Of a stretch of 64,000 nucleotides of DNA, positions 62,649 through 64,000 are shown piece by piece. The DNA lies in the NCBI GenBank assembly GCA_017540945.1, contig JAFYAB010000021.1, forward strand, positions 1-64,000. The letters are read 5' to 3'. Every line of letters starts with the position of its first letter. The stretch's first letter is position 1. The notes under the pieces were generated by a model, which made no database searches, was not told where the DNA came from, and saw only the letters and a program-made list of their open reading frames with translations. This stretch comes from Oscillospiraceae bacterium (GTDB taxonomy: Bacteria > Bacillota_A > Clostridia > Oscillospirales > Oscillospiraceae). Both the position numbers and the translations under genes were made by a program.

Positions 62649-64000
62649 TTGAAACGGCTGATTGGATTTTTACTGACGCTCGCCATTTTGCTCTGTATGC
62701 TTCCCGGAACCTGCTGGGCGCGGGAACAGCAGGCAGAGGAAACGTATATTGTGAAATACAAAGACCCGCCGGAAGACAAGCCGTTTCAGATCGTCAGTGC
62801 GCAGGAACTAAAAGTGCTTTTGGAGCAGCAAGCGCTGGAATGGTATGAGCCGGATGAAGTAATTCCGCTTGACGACCCGACGGACGTCAGATTCCCCGTT
62901 CGCACCGCGACGCATAGCTGGGCGCTGGAACTGATTCATGCAGGCAGCGCCCTGCAATCCGGATACACCGGCCAGGGAATTCGGGTCGGTGTGATCGACT
63001 CCGGGATCAACCCACACCCTGACCTGGCGGAGAATCTTGTGCCGGGCGCCTGCTACATCAGCGACACAACCGTATCCTACGACACCGCTGACAACTACGG
63101 ACACGGAACCAGGGTTGCCGGTCTGATTGCGGGACATAACTCGGAATTCAACACCGGCGCTGCTCCCGGCGTGACTCTGGTGCCGCTGAAATGCACCGAC
63201 GGAAAGGCTGTCAAGGTCAGCGCCGTTTGCCGGGCTGTCTATGCCGGCGTGGACGAGTATGACTGCGATATTCTGAACATGAGCCTTGGCGTATTAAGGA
63301 ACTTCGAAGCGCTGCAGGAGGCAATTTCCTATGCGCAAAGCCGCGGCGTCCTTGTGGTTGCCGCCGTGGGAAACAGCGGCAACGCAACTGTCTACTACCC
63401 CGCAGGCTTCGACGGCGTTCTCGGGATCGGCGCCTTGGAGTCCACCGGTACGGTCTATTCCAAATCCAACCGCAACGATACGGTGTTTTTGACCGCTCCC
63501 GGCGTTGACGTCCTGACGACCTATTCCTCCGGCGGCTATACGACTGCAACCGGCACCTCCTTCGCCGTTCCGCTGGTCACAGCGGCGGCAGCCGATCTCA
63601 TGAGCGCTGACCCTTCGGTTTCTGCCGAAACGGTTTCCTCGCTGCTGCAGAGCGGCGCGACAGACGCCGGGGATGCTGGCTGGGATACCGCCTATGGATA
63701 TGGGATCGTGGATATCGAAGCCAGCCTCTTGCGGCTGGAGGAGCTGCCGGACGATCCGCCGGAACCCCCTGCGCCTCAGCCGAAGGTCAATCCGTTCACA
63801 GACGTGGCAGAGGACAAGTTCTACTATGAGCCCATCCTCTGGGCCTACTACCACGATCCGCAGATCACCGCCGGAACCAGCGAAACGACGTTCAGTCCGG
63901 AGAATCCCTGCACGAGAGCGCAGATCGTGACCTTCCTCTGGCGGGCGGCAGGCTCCCCGGAGCCTGAAACGTCCGGCAATCCGTTTGAGGACGTGCAGGA
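62649..64000 (+). CDS. SLH-anchored subtilisin-like serine protease (S8), 3' end outside window
   Basis: Starts at TTG 62649 after AAGAGGTGAATTTT; no ATG fits. Signal peptide residues 1-24 (LIGFLLTLAILLCMLPGTCW). Catalytic Asp117 (VIDSGINPHPDL), His152 (YGHGTRVAGLIAG), Asn in AAVGNSGNA, Ser304 (TGTSFAVPLV). SLH domains begin near residue 380, and the window ends in the second. A short propeptide of about 70 residues precedes the catalytic domain. It is anchored at the wall beside the giant protein and could process exported peptide or the giant protein. Confidence 0.92.
   Translation, partial: MKRLIGFLLTLAILLCMLPGTCWAREQQAEETYIVKYKDPPEDKPFQIVSAQELKVLLEQQALEWYEPDEVIPLDDPTDVRFPVRTATHSWALELIHAGSALQSGYTGQGIRVGVIDSGINPHPDLAENLVPGACYISDTTVSYDTADNYGHGTRVAGLIAGHNSEFNTGAAPGVTLVPLKCTDGKAVKVSAVCRAVYAGVDEYDCDILNMSLGVLRNFEALQEAISYAQSRGVLVVAAVGNSGNATVYYPAGFDGVLGIGALESTGTVYSKSNRNDTVFLTAPGVDVLTTYSSGGYTTATGTSFAVPLVTAAAADLMSADPSVSAETVSSLLQSGATDAGDAGWDTAYGYGIVDIEASLLRLEELPDDPPEPPAPQPKVNPFTDVAEDKFYYEPILWAYYHDPQITAGTSETTFSPENPCTRAQIVTFLWRAAGSPEPETSGNPFEDVQ

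Overview
The window is high-GC Bacillota DNA, most likely from a gut Clostridia of the Oscillospiraceae type. The evidence is strong AAGGAGG-type ribosome sites, TTGACA/TATAAT promoters, RemB and a YtvI-like sporulation protein, SLH-anchored surface proteins, and the order dnaA-dnaN-yaaA-recF-remB-gyrB-gyrA. It spans the replication origin: DnaA boxes lie between dnaA and dnaN, two perfect parS sites are present, and lexA-parA-parB runs away from dnaA. No rRNA, tRNA or CRISPR array was seen.

Layout. (1) 1-246: the 3' end of pnp. (2) 302-14583: a compact phage-derived cassette. Its late genes are all on the minus strand: portal, small connector-type proteins, scaffold candidate, N4-gp56-type capsid, a 655-aa virion protein, small and large terminase, holin and an SLH-tailed amidase. 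A divergent Xre repressor plus ImmA/IrrE module faces them. I see no integrase, replication gene, tape measure or tail-tube gene. A host-type ytvI gene sits inside it in the opposite direction. (3) 15143-25169: the origin-proximal replication block gyrA, gyrB, remB, recF, yaaA, dnaN, oriC, dnaA. A REP-associated tyrosine transposase (RAYT) lies between gyrA and gyrB. (4) 25350-35037: lexA, parA, parB, a coiled-coil membrane protein, serS, mscL, an APH-type kinase, a radical SAM protein and rlmD. (5) 34941-about 43755: a mobilizable element entering at the 3' end of rlmD, with a large serine recombinase, a MobV relaxase, an ECF sigma/membrane partner pair, a zinc-ribbon protein and a sigma-like protein. 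(6) 44100-64000: a secretion island, all on the plus strand. It holds a sensor kinase and response regulator, a truncated regulator/DUF3592 scar, an HlyD-like stub, two NHLP-type export ABC transporters (one with a C39 peptidase), a 66-aa peptide coupled to an ECF sigma factor, a double-glycine leader peptide, a 3008-aa SLH surface protein and an SLH-tailed subtilase cut by the window end.

Two themes stand out. The first is a palindromic repeat system. Short hairpins headed by the tetranucleotide GTAG flank the RAYT gene in inverted orientation, recur throughout the first 38 kb, and have entered genes: in-frame insertions in the portal gene and in rlmD, a repeat-derived C-terminus, and a stop codon supplied by a repeat. 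The second is the secretion island. The C39 transporter should cut the GG leader and release a short proline-rich acidic peptide. No modification enzyme is visible, and the peptide shares a motif with the sigma-coupled 66-aa peptide. The surface-anchored subtilase and giant protein next to it suggest an envelope-associated peptide system that I cannot match to a described one.
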